Shown: piece by piece, positions 51,623 to 60,567 of the stretch
Layout of the letters: each line of letters begins with the position of its first letter
Position numbering within the stretch: position 1 is the first letter of the stretch
Assembly (NCBI GenBank): GCA_963674495.2
Contig: CAXXLG010000002.1
Location: forward strand, 248,001 to 312,000
From: RGIG3178 sp963674495
GTDB taxonomy: Bacteria; Bacillota; Clostridia; Christensenellales; QAND01
Reading direction: 5' to 3'
DNA: 64,000 bases
The notes under the pieces: generated by a model
Told to the model about the DNA's origin: nothing
The model's database searches: none
What the model saw: the letters and a program-made list of their open reading frames with translations, nothing else
Program-made: the position numbers and the translations under genes

Positions 51623-51653
51623 AGGCTGCCGACAAAGATCAGCAGCCTTTTTT
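51623..51653 (+). terminator. Terminator of the argG-argH-M20 unit
   Basis: AGGCTGC (51623-51629) pairs with GCAGCCT (51642-51648), followed by a run of six T, about 60 bases past the M20 stop. Confidence 0.88.
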
Positions 51654-52217
51654 ATGTGTTGCATATAAAAAACCATTTCAGGGACGAGCTTATTCAGGGT
51701 ATTTACATCAAATAAGAGAAGGCGTTTCATCAATCCAACGTGGAGAGACTCCAGAAATATCAAGGACAAATGATCTACACATATAAATCGGTAAAACATA
51801 TATAGACCGCATGTGGGTCAATACTTTGAGATAAATGACATATAAATCCCATACAGCGCAAGGTTCCGCAGAATATACTTAAAAACCGAAAGTGCTCTGT
51901 TCTTCAACATTGTTCGGGTATACTAATCCATAAAATATTAATTTTTTTGTCAATCAGATTATGTTTTAATAAACATATACGCGGAACCGACGGCAAAAAG
52001 CATTTGCTCTATTCATATATCCATAAAACATCCCTACATTATTCCTTGAAATCTCCTGAAGGCTGACTTTAGAACCAAGTCTGTGCTCTAAAAACCGTCC
52101 ACCAGAGTTTGACATTCTGATCGTTAACCGCCGATGCGGTCAAACAGCATTGCATAAAGGCTCTGCCTATTCATAAACCGCTAAGCGGATGTTCCCACAA
52201 AATATCCGTGTTCAAAT
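51654..52217. other. Gene-poor AT-rich stretch
   Basis: I see no gene here on either strand. The sequence is visibly more AT-rich than its surroundings. It contains scattered TATA-like runs, a seven-base inverted repeat (GTTTGAC with GTCAAAC around 52108-52146) and short palindromes such as CCGCTAAGCGG. It lies between two terminators of converging units. It may be the remains of decayed DNA or host an unrecognised RNA. Confidence 0.5.
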
Positions 52218-52253
52218 AACAATAAACCCCATCCACAGTCTGCGGATGGGGTT
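52218..52253 (-). terminator. Terminator after ftsH
   Basis: A perfect ten-pair stem, 52225-52234 with 52244-52253, with a nine-base loop and a TTTATTG tail on the minus-strand transcript. Confidence 0.88.
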
Positions 52254-52294
52254 CTTCTATAAGCAAAAGGTGCACACACGCCTTTTGTCTCCGG

Positions 52295-54298
52295 TTACTC
52301 CTCACTGTCCTTTAGTACAGGCGCGGCATCCTCCGCCGTGCGTGGTTTCGGCCTCGGTGGCGTTGACCTATGCAGCCTTGGCTCGGCCCCCGCTATTTTC
52401 TTCTCCGCCTTTTCCTGTTCCAAAGCGGGCGTAGGCAGCTTGGTTGACTCATCAAACGGCCGCGGGCCGACGATAGCGATAAACGCATCGTTGTCCAGCT
52501 TTTCCACTTCAAGCAACGCATTTGAGACGGCCTCTACTTTGGCGCGCTTCTTCTCGATGATGCCCTTGGCAATCTTGTGCGCACCTTCAATGATGCGCCT
52601 GATTTCCTCGTCGATGGTGCCCGCGATATTTTCGGAATACGAGCGGGTTTGGCCGTAATCCCTACCCAAAAACACCTCATGATCGCCGCTTCCGTAGTAG
52701 ATGGTACCGACCTTATCGCTCATGCCGAATTCCACGACCATCCGTCGCGCCAACTCGGTCGCACGCTTAAGATCGGCGGCGGCGCCGCTGGTGATCTCTC
52801 CCATTACAACCTCTTCCGCTGCTCGCCCGCCTAGACTCATCGCAATTTCGTCCAGCATCTTACTACGCGAGGCGTAATGCGTCTCTTCGCTGGCCAGCGT
52901 CATGGTATAACCGCCGGCCTGCCCACGCGGGATGATGGATACTTCGTGCACCGGATCGCAGTTTTCGGAAAAATGCGCCACCATGGCGTGTCCCGTCTCG
53001 TGAACGGCAACGAGTTTCTTGTCCTTCTCCGTCACAACGCTACTCTTTTTCTCCGGACCGATCTGCACGCGCGTGATCGCCTCGAGCATCTCCTGCATGC
53101 CAATGCGCGTAAGCCCGCGGCGTGCGGCTAAAATGGCCGCTTCATTGGAAACATTTTCAAGATCGGCGCCGGTAAACCAGGGCGTACGCCGCGCCAGCAC
53201 CTTCAGATCGACGTCATCGGACAGTGGTTTGGTGCGCGTATGTACCTTGAAAATCTCTTCCCGTCCCTTGATATCGGGATGATTGACGGTAACCCGCCTG
53301 TCGAACCGGCCGGGGCGAAGTAGCGCAGGATCGAGAATATCCGGGCGATTGGTAGCCGCAATCACGATGATTCCCTCGTTCTCGGCAAAACCGTCCATTT
53401 CCACCAGAAGCTGGTTCAGCGTTTGCTCCCTTTCGTCGTGACCGCCGCCCATGCCGGCGCCCCTGTGCCTTCCTACGGCATCGATCTCGTCGATGAATAT
53501 CATGCACGGCGCGTTCTTTTTAGCGGTATCAAATAAATCGCGTACGCGGGATGCACCCACGCCCACAAACATCTCTACGAAATCCGAGCCGCTGATGGAG
53601 TAGAACGGCACACCGGCCTCGCCGGCAACCGCCTTGGCCAACAGCGTTTTGCCCGTTCCGGGTGGGCCCACCAACAATACGCCCTTGGGTATGCGGGCTC
53701 CAAGCTCGGTGTATTTGTGCGGATCCTTGAGGAAATCCACGATCTCGGCCAACTCTTCCTTCTCTTCGTCCGCGCCCGCTACGTCCGCAAATGTTTTATG
53801 GTTGCGCGCCTCGGTATTCACCTTGGCTCTGGATTTACCAAAATTCATCACACGGTTGTTTCCCTGTCCCTGGGCACGCATCATGAACCACAAAAAGGCG
53901 AGCATGCCAACGGACATCAGCGCGTAGGGCAGCATGGTAACAAGCCAACTTGGCTCGGCCTTGGCTTCAAAGGTGAGCGTCAGCCCGTAATCCTGCGGGT
54001 TTGTACCGAGCAGCTCCTGTACATCCGTCATAAACACATCCACGCTGGGCAGATATACATAGACGTCGTATTCCTTCGGAAACTCGTCCGGACTTGTAGC
54101 TGTATTGTTTTTCAAAGCGACCGCATCGTTCTCCACGACGTAGATCGCGCTCAACTCTTTCTTCTCCACCATCTTGATGAATTGGGAATAGGCCACCTCA
54201 CGCGTATCCTCCGCCGGGACGTTGAGCGCAGATACCAGTAATACAATGATGATCAGCATCAACACATATGAACCTGGGCCGCGCATAAACTTTTTCAA
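52295..54298 (-). CDS. ftsH: ATP-dependent zinc metalloprotease FtsH
   Basis: FtsH is the membrane-bound AAA+ protease that degrades misfolded membrane and regulatory proteins. The 667-residue protein has two membrane helices (about 9-26 and 119-140) flanking an outside domain. Walker A GPPGTGKTLLAKA starts at 211, Walker B IFIDEID at about 267, and the second region of homology runs TNRPDILDPALLRPGRFDRR. The zinc motif HETGH is at 433-437. The C-terminal tail beyond the protease domain (about 50 residues) is rich in Pro, Arg and Glu and probably unstructured. It has its own promoter. The gene lies behind hpt, as in Bacillus. Confidence 0.98.
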   Translation of the reverse strand: MKKFMRGPGSYVLMLIIIVLLVSALNVPAEDTREVAYSQFIKMVEKKELSAIYVVENDAVALKNNTATSPDEFPKEYDVYVYLPSVDVFMTDVQELLGTNPQDYGLTLTFEAKAEPSWLVTMLPYALMSVGMLAFLWFMMRAQGQGNNRVMNFGKSRAKVNTEARNHKTFADVAGADEEKEELAEIVDFLKDPHKYTELGARIPKGVLLVGPPGTGKTLLAKAVAGEAGVPFYSISGSDFVEMFVGVGASRVRDLFDTAKKNAPCMIFIDEIDAVGRHRGAGMGGGHDEREQTLNQLLVEMDGFAENEGIIVIAATNRPDILDPALLRPGRFDRRVTVNHPDIKGREEIFKVHTRTKPLSDDVDLKVLARRTPWFTGADLENVSNEAAILAARRGLTRIGMQEMLEAITRVQIGPEKKSSVVTEKDKKLVAVHETGHAMVAHFSENCDPVHEVSIIPRGQAGGYTMTLASEETHYASRSKMLDEIAMSLGGRAAEEVVMGEITSGAAADLKRATELARRMVVEFGMSDKVGTIYYGSGDHEVFLGRDYGQTRSYSENIAGTIDEEIRRIIEGAHKIAKGIIEKKRAKVEAVSNALLEVEKLDNDAFIAIVGPRPFDESTKLPTPALEQEKAEKKIAGAEPRLHRSTPPRPKPRTAEDAAPVLKDSEE

Positions 54299-54356
54299 AC
54301 GCTATAATCCTCCTACATTGCACATTCAATCCAACCGTTTGGAAACGGTAGGATAT

Positions 54357-54386
54357 AGTATATCACAAAGCCTTTCGTCATCACAA
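54357..54386 (-). promoter_or_regulatory. Sigma-A type promoter of ftsH
   Basis: On the minus strand TTGTGA (54381-54386), 18 bases ending in TGA, and TATACT (54357-54362), an extended -10 form. A six-pair palindrome (54334-54347, CCGTTTGGAAACGG) lies in the leader. Confidence 0.65.
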
Positions 54387-54391
54387 GATTT

Positions 54392-54940
54392 CTATGATCT
54401 ATTTTCATACACGGAAGCATCCAGCACACACAAATCAGGCAAATTGCGATAGCATCCGGCATAGTCTAACCCATAGCCAACAACGAATTCGTCCGGAATG
54501 GTAAATCCCAAATAATCCGCATGTATCCCAACCTTGCGTCGGCTGGGTTTATCCAACAGCGTACAGATCGACAGCGATTCGGGCTGGCGTACCAACAACA
54601 TGTCTTTGAGCCGTCTGAGCGTCAATCCGGTGTCCACTATATCCTCCACCAACAACACATGCTTGCCACTGATGTCCACGTCAAAATCACGTTTGATCTG
54701 TACGTTTCCGCTTGTGTCACTGCTTTTGCCATAACTGCTCGCCTCTAAAAATTCGATGGTCAATTTCAAATCGAGATGGCGCACCAAATCCGCACAGAAC
54801 ACAAACGCACCGCGAAGGACGCAGGCTACAATGATCTCCTTGCCCTGATGATCCTTCGATATCTGTTTCCCCAGCTCCGCAACCTTTGCATCGATCTGCT
54901 CTTTTGTCAGCAGTATGCGTGTGATGTCCGATTCACACAT
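54392..54940 (-). CDS. hpt: Hypoxanthine phosphoribosyltransferase
   Basis: Hpt salvages hypoxanthine and guanine using PRPP. The product is 182 residues from the ATG at 54940, eight bases after a GGAGG. It carries the PRPP-binding motif LLVEDIVDTGLTLRRL, the FLEASSYG region and the C-terminal PDEFVVGYGLDYAGCYRNLP typical of the family. The start overlaps the end of tilS by eight bases. In Bacillus, Hpt and TilS act together as activators of ftsH; the same order here suggests a conserved link. Confidence 0.96.
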   Translation of the reverse strand: MCESDITRILLTKEQIDAKVAELGKQISKDHQGKEIIVACVLRGAFVFCADLVRHLDLKLTIEFLEASSYGKSSDTSGNVQIKRDFDVDISGKHVLLVEDIVDTGLTLRRLKDMLLVRQPESLSICTLLDKPSRRKVGIHADYLGFTIPDEFVVGYGLDYAGCYRNLPDLCVLDASVYENRS

Positions 54941-56300
54941 CTCCGATCCCTCCATCATATGGTTCGGTCTTTACCGTTATTTGTAAAACCCGTCTGTGCC
55001 GTTCCGTCGGCGCAAATCGATCCGCCACCCGAAGCCCGGGCGTCCAAACCACTTCGTCGCCGCACAGCGCTACCGGCAGATGATCGCGTACACATAGCGG
55101 TACGCGGTTATCGATTAACGCATCGCTGAGTTTCTTATGGCCGTATTGATATTCTATTTGGTCGCCCGTTTGGCGCGTACGCGCCCTCAACCCCGCATTG
55201 GCCGCTTCTTCTGTCAAATAAGCCGTCCACATGTCAGGCTTCTCAACCCTGTCAACAACGTATTTGGCTTCCATACAGAACAGACCCAGCCGGCATGCGC
55301 CGTTTGGCGGCAATAAAACGGTGTCTTCACTGGGCGCGATGGTACGATATACCTGTACGTAGTGCCCGCCCCGGACGAAAACGTCTCGGGAAAGCTGTGC
55401 CGCACCACCCTTTTGGATGGCGGCAAGCGCCGAAAGCAACGTATTCTCCTCCATATGGTGGATCACGAGCTGCGCAAGCGCCATTCTCAGTACGCGCTTT
55501 TGTAGTGGTATCGGCAACGCCAAATAGGCTTCGCTTTGCATATACACCGCAAGACCCGGTATAAACCGCCAACCCAGCGCACCGTGCTGCGCCGCCGCCA
55601 ACGACTGTAGGTACATCTCGTCCTCGTACGCTGCCTTGGCCGTGGCAGCCAGCGCGCGTTCAAGATTCGGGTTGTATTGTTCCTTTAATTCGGGCAACAG
55701 CGTATGACGGATGCGGTTGCGCACATAGCATAGTTCCATGTTGCTTTGGTCGACATGGTATGGAACGGCATAATCCTTCATATAGCGCTCAATATCCTCA
55801 TCTGGCACAAACAACATGGGCCGGACAAACACGCCGCGCACCGGACGGATGCCCGCAAGACCTCTCGTCCCGGCACCACGCATAAGCCGCATCAATACGG
55901 TCTCGGCCTGATCCCGCTGGTGGTGCGCCGTTGCAAGCACCGATCCTTTGGGATATGCTTCAAGCGCTTGTACAAACGCCGCATAGCGCAGTCGTCGCGC
56001 CGCCATCTCCACGCTCTCGCCGCTTTTTCGGTTTTGCGGTACGCAAACCTCGAAAGTGTGAAGCGGTATGTTGAGCGTGCTCGCATATGTCTCCACCAAC
56101 CGTTGGTCGGCCATGGCGTTTTTCCGAAGGCCGTGGTTGACATGCACGGCACACAGTCGAAAATGCATAATATCCCGCAGGGAATGAAGTACGCGCAAGA
56201 GCACCATGGAATCGCGACCGCCGGATACGGCCGCCAATACCACGCCACCCCTTGTATGCATGTCGTATTGCTGCATCGTTTCCATTACCTGCTCACGCAT
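54933..56300 (-). CDS. tilS: tRNA(Ile)-lysidine synthetase
   Basis: TilS modifies the wobble cytidine of the AUA-reading isoleucine tRNA to lysidine. The 455-residue protein has the PP-loop AAVSGGRDSMVLLRVL near residue 23. Further blocks are AVHVNHGLRKNAMADQ and ATAHHQRDQAETVLMRLMRG, followed by the TilS-specific middle domain and a C-terminal domain ending in APTERHRRVLQI-like residues. The Arg within SGGRDS replaces the more usual small residue but is tolerated in the family. It lies between spoIIE and hpt in the conserved Firmicutes order. Confidence 0.95.
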   Translation of the reverse strand: MREQVMETMQQYDMHTRGGVVLAAVSGGRDSMVLLRVLHSLRDIMHFRLCAVHVNHGLRKNAMADQRLVETYASTLNIPLHTFEVCVPQNRKSGESVEMAARRLRYAAFVQALEAYPKGSVLATAHHQRDQAETVLMRLMRGAGTRGLAGIRPVRGVFVRPMLFVPDEDIERYMKDYAVPYHVDQSNMELCYVRNRIRHTLLPELKEQYNPNLERALAATAKAAYEDEMYLQSLAAAQHGALGWRFIPGLAVYMQSEAYLALPIPLQKRVLRMALAQLVIHHMEENTLLSALAAIQKGGAAQLSRDVFVRGGHYVQVYRTIAPSEDTVLLPPNGACRLGLFCMEAKYVVDRVEKPDMWTAYLTEEAANAGLRARTRQTGDQIEYQYGHKKLSDALIDNRVPLCVRDHLPVALCGDEVVWTPGLRVADRFAPTERHRRVLQITVKTEPYDGGIGDV

Positions 56301-56365
56301 GATATTCCTCCTTGCGCGGTACTGTCATTGTACCCATAAGAATTCGTATACGCAACCTCGAACAC

Positions 56366-56406
56366 AAGAAAAAGGGGTTTTTGTCCGTTTTTGACAAAAA
56401 TCCCCT
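56366..56406 (-). terminator. Terminator after spoIIE
   Basis: A long stem (about 13 pairs with one bulged base, within 56373-56406) is followed by TTTTTCTT on the minus-strand transcript, 28 bases past the spoIIE stop. Confidence 0.85.
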
Positions 56407-56433
56407 GCACGAAAACCGCTTGCGCCAGGCAGT

Positions 56434-58452
56434 CTACACCTGTATCACACGCAATACAATGGCGGTCATATCGTCGTGCGCAGTTCCCATCTTGCGCTGC
56501 GCAAGTTCCAAAAGCGCATTGGCAGCGCGGCTTTCCTGTTTATGTTCCATCGCCTGTTGCAGCCAATGCTGCACGTTTTCACCCTGCATGGCGTCCGCCA
56601 CACCGTCAGATACCATCACGATGCAATCGCCAATGTGAATGCGTTTTTCCAGCACCGCCGGCTGTACGTAATCCAAAACGCCCATGGGTAGTGCTTCCAT
56701 CTCGATAGTGATTACCTTTCCGTCTCGAACCAAAAACGATGGCCCCGCACAGGTTTTAATAAAGCGTGCTTGCATATGCGAAGTGTCCACCACCAAAAGG
56801 TCAGCCGCGGCAAACACCTCGCTCTGACGCAATGTTAAAAGTTGGTTGACGGTCATGAGCACCTCGTCCTGCGCATAGCCCGCCTCAAAGAAACTCTCGA
56901 TCAGATCCACCGCCATGATGGCAGCCTCCCGCGCTAATTCTCCGCTGCCCATGCCGTCGCACAGGCAGAACAACTCACGCCCCCCGGATAGCTTGCATGT
57001 GCTGACCACATCGCCGCACACACGCGCATCTTTGCGCTTGGCCGTGGCCACACCACCGCGTATGGCCACGGATTGTTCGCTGTGATATAAAAGCGTGCAT
57101 TTGCGCTTATGCTTTAACTTACACGGCCTGCTTTGAAGCGTCATAGGCATGTTGCACGCATCACCCACCGATTTTTTGATCATGCCGTTGCACAGGCCGC
57201 GCCCGCCGCAACCGTTTACATCCACGCGAACCGAAAGGCCGTCCCGGTTCTTCTGCACGGCCACATCCATGGGTTCAAGCCCCAAAAGCCGCAAGCGGTG
57301 CATAATTATTCGCTCCGCCCATGCATCGAATGGTTCGGACTTTTCAACGGCATACGCCGCTTTTTGCAGTTCCTGGGCCGCAAGATTCAACTGCCGCCCG
57401 GCCACGCTTGTCACGGGTTTGTTTGTTTCCGTACGTCCAATCATGGCACGCGCCGCTTTTTCAAACGCTACCGCCATGGACTTGATGCGCTGCGCAGCAC
57501 AAAAGGATATCATACGCGCCCGTGCCGTCTCCGCCCGGGCGACGTGATGACAAATCAACGCGGACAGCGCGTCCACGGCATGCTGCGGCACACAAAGGCA
57601 GATCAACGCCGCGAACATCGCTTCCCCCAGATGCAACGACAGTGCCACCTGCGCAAAGTACAGCGTGAACAACGCATTGGCCAGCATGAACCCCAGTATC
57701 GAGCCAAACTTGCCCAGTCTGCCACAGTAGCCGCTGCACAGCGCACACAATCCCAGATTGCTCACGATCTGTATGGATGTGCCCCCGCAAAGCGCCGCGA
57801 GGCACCCCACCACAATGCCGAAGCAGCCGCATACCGCGGCGGGTACACACAGCGCCAAAACCATGGCCATGGCGCCCAAGAGCATATGCATGAAATTCAG
57901 CGTCAACAGCGTCATGCCGCCGGTACCCATGACCACCGATACGGCTAGAATACCTAACGACAGCGTCTGTGCGACGGTAAGCGGCTGCTTGTCCCCCATG
58001 GCGGTAAGGCCGTCCATCGCGACGAGGAATATTTGATGCAGTATAAAAGCCAATATTCCATTTAAGATGGATGTCATCAACAGGTAAGGGCTGCCCGTGC
58101 TGACCAGAACGGAACATACGATTAAAAAGAGGAAGAGCACAGTATACAGCTTTTTTTGCATGCGGTAGCCATGCATTGTAGTCGCCATGTGGCAAAGGGC
58201 CAGCCCCGCTGCCACCCATGCGGTCAGCGCGGGAACGCTGCTGCCCAAAAACAGCAACCCCGCCGCACATCCGAACGCCGCATACAATCCCGCGTTGCCG
58301 ATCATAAACAGCGTGGCGCAAAATGCCGCGGCAAACGGTGAGAGTATGTCCATCACGCGAATTTGTACCAAAAGCAGACCCACCAGCGCCGGCACCGCCA
58401 TCATCCCCACGGTTTCCCACGGTAACCGAGCTACACGCTGTACCCTTTGCAT
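56434..58452 (-). CDS. spoIIE: Stage II sporulation protein E (serine phosphatase)
   Basis: SpoIIE is the membrane phosphatase that dephosphorylates SpoIIAA, so freeing sigma-F in the forespore, and takes part in asymmetric division. The 672-residue product starts at ATG 58452 (MQRVQRVARLPWETVG), behind a GGGGG ribosome site. About ten hydrophobic segments fill the first 300 residues, then a linker region. The C-terminal PP2C-type domain has the metal-binding aspartates in FCLCDGMGSGELAREAA, VMVSDGVADAMQG and AHDDMTAIVLRV. It is slightly shorter than the B. subtilis protein. A Spo0A-type promoter is likely upstream. Confidence 0.95.
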   Translation of the reverse strand: MQRVQRVARLPWETVGMMAVPALVGLLLVQIRVMDILSPFAAAFCATLFMIGNAGLYAAFGCAAGLLFLGSSVPALTAWVAAGLALCHMATTMHGYRMQKKLYTVLFLFLIVCSVLVSTGSPYLLMTSILNGILAFILHQIFLVAMDGLTAMGDKQPLTVAQTLSLGILAVSVVMGTGGMTLLTLNFMHMLLGAMAMVLALCVPAAVCGCFGIVVGCLAALCGGTSIQIVSNLGLCALCSGYCGRLGKFGSILGFMLANALFTLYFAQVALSLHLGEAMFAALICLCVPQHAVDALSALICHHVARAETARARMISFCAAQRIKSMAVAFEKAARAMIGRTETNKPVTSVAGRQLNLAAQELQKAAYAVEKSEPFDAWAERIIMHRLRLLGLEPMDVAVQKNRDGLSVRVDVNGCGGRGLCNGMIKKSVGDACNMPMTLQSRPCKLKHKRKCTLLYHSEQSVAIRGGVATAKRKDARVCGDVVSTCKLSGGRELFCLCDGMGSGELAREAAIMAVDLIESFFEAGYAQDEVLMTVNQLLTLRQSEVFAAADLLVVDTSHMQARFIKTCAGPSFLVRDGKVITIEMEALPMGVLDYVQPAVLEKRIHIGDCIVMVSDGVADAMQGENVQHWLQQAMEHKQESRAANALLELAQRKMGTAHDDMTAIVLRVIQV

Positions 58453-58484
58453 ACCCGTATCCCCCTTATGTATTGGTAACGGGT

Positions 58485-58516
58485 ATTGTAACAAGAAGGG
58501 CGCGCGCATTTCGTCG
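58485..58516 (-). promoter_or_regulatory. Candidate Spo0A-controlled promoter of spoIIE
   Basis: On the minus strand TG-T-TACAAT (-10 at 58485-58490) has no normal -35. Nineteen bases upstream lies CGACGAA (58510-58516), close to the 0A box TGNCGAA, and a second partial match is at 58518-58524. In B. subtilis, spoIIE has a 0A box over a displaced -35. The similarity is inference. Confidence 0.45.
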
Positions 58517-58522
58517 CTTGTC

Positions 58523-58552
58523 GCCATAGCGCACAAAGTGCGCTGAAATGGC
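58523..58552. repeat. 30-base interrupted palindrome between spoIIE and the DMT gene
   Basis: The arms GCCAT plus AGCGCAC (58523-58534) and GTGCGCT plus ATGGC (58538-58552) flank AAA, with three extra bases in the right arm. It sits in the divergent region, upstream of the candidate 0A boxes. It looks like an operator or a hairpin for the DMT transcript. Confidence 0.6.
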
Positions 58553-58619
58553 AATACTCGTCACGATACTGGGTATACTCCCCCACCTGCCGCCCATACT
58601 ACGCGAGAGGTGATGGACG

Positions 58620-59051
58620 TTGATCGGCCTTATCATGAGTGCTCTCGCCGGCGCCGCCATGAGCATCCAGGGCGTAATGAACACACGGCTGAGCGAAGGG
58701 ATCGGTTTGTATGAATCCAACGCTTTCGTGCAGGGAACGGCATTTTTACTATCTGTGGCAGCGGTTTCTATTTTGGGGCAGGGCAATTTCAAAGCGCTGT
58801 CCGGCGTTCCAAAGCTCTACTGGCTGGGCGGTGCGCTTGGCTTGGTCATCACGTTGACGGTGATGGTGGGCATCAAGACGCTCAGCCCCACCATCGCGAT
58901 GAGCATCATTCTCATCGCGCAACTGTTGACCGCCGCTTTGATTGACGTATTCGGATTGATGGGCGCACAAAAAGTACCGTTTTATTTCACCAAATACCTG
59001 GGTCTTGCCTTGATGATTGCGGGTGTTATCGTGTTTAAGCGCAGCCCATAA
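58620..59051 (+). CDS. Small DMT-superfamily membrane protein (YdcZ/DUF606-like)
   Basis: This is a 143-residue protein with about five hydrophobic helices, matching the half-size YdcZ/DUF606 branch of the drug/metabolite transporter superfamily. The start is a TTG at 58620, seven bases after an AGAGGTG; no better ATG exists before the conserved N-terminus (IGLIMSALAGAAMSIQGVMN). The C-terminal helix ends KYLGLALMIAGVIVFKRSP. Such half-size proteins act as dimers, often encoded in pairs, but here it is alone. The substrate is unknown. It is divergent from spoIIE. Confidence 0.8.
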   Translation: MIGLIMSALAGAAMSIQGVMNTRLSEGIGLYESNAFVQGTAFLLSVAAVSILGQGNFKALSGVPKLYWLGGALGLVITLTVMVGIKTLSPTIAMSIILIAQLLTAALIDVFGLMGAQKVPFYFTKYLGLALMIAGVIVFKRSP

Positions 59052-59085
59052 TGCAGGCATCCGCACCATTTCCATCGCTTTGTAT

Positions 59086-59122
59086 AAAAATAAAACCCCG
59101 TGTGCGCTGCACACACGGGGTA
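59086..59122 (-). terminator. Terminator between the DMT gene and the lipoprotein gene
   Basis: ACCCCGTGTG (59096-59105) pairs with CACACGGGGT (59113-59122). On the minus strand the stem is followed by TTTTATTTTTAT, so it mainly ends the lipoprotein transcript. It could also stop the convergent DMT transcript. Confidence 0.85.
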
Positions 59123-59176
59123 TATGGTTTGCATCCGATTGCCGGATGAATAGCGCTGTTGTTTTGTCGCCCTTCC

Positions 59177-59917
59177 TTATTCGGTCGGATCCTCCTTCTC
59201 ATCGCCTTCGATGTACAGGCGTATGGAACGAACCACATTGTTGTCCAACTCGTATACCAGCTTATAGTATTCCTTCCATACATCCGGGCCGGTCAACTCA
59301 CACCAACCATACTCAAGCGTATCCCATTCGTAGAAACCGCCGGAACCGCCCTTTGGGATGAACCGTCCACCTACAATCGCCCATTCCGCAATCCAACTCA
59401 TATCAGCCTGTGCGTTGATGTCCTCAATGGTATACATCACATCCGCGTCGTTGCCGGTGCGCAGATAGCCGGACAACACTTTTTCCTTGTTTGCCCCAAC
59501 GTCGATGCCGCGGATTGTCGCAATCGCAACGAAGTTTTCATTAAGCCATTCGATGGCGGTAACGGTGGCGGGCAATGATAGAATATCATCTGGAAGTTGT
59601 TCGGATTCGCCTTCCGCTTCGCCGGCAATGGAACCACTCTGCGTTTTGAACCGTATCTCTACGATGCCGTCGGGATTGTTCAACACCAGCTGTGTTTCTC
59701 CCGTCGCTTCACCAATAAAGAACCAGCTGTAGTTGGTAGGCTCCACCGCATCCACATAATCTCCAACCGTGGTCAAGCCCCCCAGTATCCCAGTCACATC
59801 ATCGATGGTAAAAGGCTCGGTGCTCTGCTCGTAAACCTCCGTTGTACCCCCGGTACAACCCACCAATAACATAAGCAGCACCAGCATAATAATGGACAGG
59901 GAACGGTAGCGTTTCAT
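59177..59917 (-). CDS. Predicted lipoprotein of unknown function
   Basis: This is a 246-residue exported protein. From ATG 59917 (AAGGAGG in front) the signal peptide runs MKRYRSLSIIMLVLLMLLVG up to a lipobox (LLVG-Cys20). The mature part is acidic and mostly strand-like, with short segments such as TQLVLNNPDGIVEIRFK and AVEPTNYSWFFIGEATG. No known catalytic or binding motif was recognised. It is a single-gene unit with a terminator, next to a GNAT gene and a second small lipoprotein gene. Confidence 0.82.
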   Translation of the reverse strand: MKRYRSLSIIMLVLLMLLVGCTGGTTEVYEQSTEPFTIDDVTGILGGLTTVGDYVDAVEPTNYSWFFIGEATGETQLVLNNPDGIVEIRFKTQSGSIAGEAEGESEQLPDDILSLPATVTAIEWLNENFVAIATIRGIDVGANKEKVLSGYLRTGNDADVMYTIEDINAQADMSWIAEWAIVGGRFIPKGGSGGFYEWDTLEYGWCELTGPDVWKEYYKLVYELDNNVVRSIRLYIEGDEKEDPTE

Positions 59918-59998
59918 CGGAATCCCTCCTTGCAAACATACGGTAGCACACAAAGGGATTGGACGCAACTGATAAAATTCTCAGCGACGTGCTGCATG

Positions 59999-60508
59999 TC
60001 AGTCCGTTAGCCGTTTTTCGTACAGAAAAAAACGTCCCTTTCGCAACTGTATTTCCCCAGCGCGTTGATAGCCCGCAGCACAGTACAGCGCGTTGGATGC
60101 CGGATTTTGGGCAAACGCGTCCAACCGCACCACGTTATAACCGCGTTGCCGTAGAGTATCCTGTGCACGCTGCATCGTCCACTTGCCTACGCCCATCCCC
60201 TGGGCCTTCGGATGTACGCACAGGCGGTGGATCACCGCAATGGGGCCATCGTTGTATCGCCAGCATCCGACGGCATACGTCGGATCCTGTTCCTCGTTGA
60301 TGGTAACGGCAGACAATATGTTATTACCAGCCGTTGCAATGAACATCTCCTGCCGGGATATATCCCCCTCAATGTCGTGCAGCGCGGGATAAATCTCGTC
60401 CCATTGCTCAATGTTTTGCGTGCACATATCTACAATGGCCGCCCGGTAGATCGAAAAGATTTGCTCTGTCTGCGATGGTTGCGCCAAAGCAAATGTACGC
60501 TTTTCCAT
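59999..60508 (-). CDS. GNAT-family N-acetyltransferase
   Basis: This is a 169-residue GCN5-related acetyltransferase. The acetyl-CoA-binding region is IHRLCVHPKAQGMGVGKWTM (the Q/R-x-x-G-x-G/A loop reads QGMGVG). LRQRGYNVVRLDAFAQNP and the C-terminal NALYCAAGYQRAGEIQL are the other family blocks. The substrate is unknown; the N-terminus gives no clue. The ATG follows GGGAG. The preceding lipoprotein terminator lies only about 20 bases upstream, so it may depend on read-through or a promoter inside that gap. Confidence 0.9.
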   Translation of the reverse strand: MEKRTFALAQPSQTEQIFSIYRAAIVDMCTQNIEQWDEIYPALHDIEGDISRQEMFIATAGNNILSAVTINEEQDPTYAVGCWRYNDGPIAVIHRLCVHPKAQGMGVGKWTMQRAQDTLRQRGYNVVRLDAFAQNPASNALYCAAGYQRAGEIQLRKGRFFLYEKRLTD

Positions 60509-60525
60509 ATAATTCTCCCATCAAA

Positions 60526-60556
60526 ACAAAAAGAAGCGCGGGCAAATGCCCGCGCT
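60526..60556 (-). terminator. Terminator after the small lipoprotein gene
   Basis: AGCGCGGGCA (60535-60544) pairs with TGCCCGCGCT (60547-60556), followed by TCTTTTTG on the minus-strand transcript, just past the stop at 60568. Confidence 0.85.
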
Positions 60557-60567
60557 GTTTGCACTGT

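Noticed and set aside
51140..51799. 219-codon minus-strand frame overlapping the M20 gene's end
   Set aside because: Most of it mirrors the M20 coding sequence; the unique 80 codons have no ribosome site or similarity.
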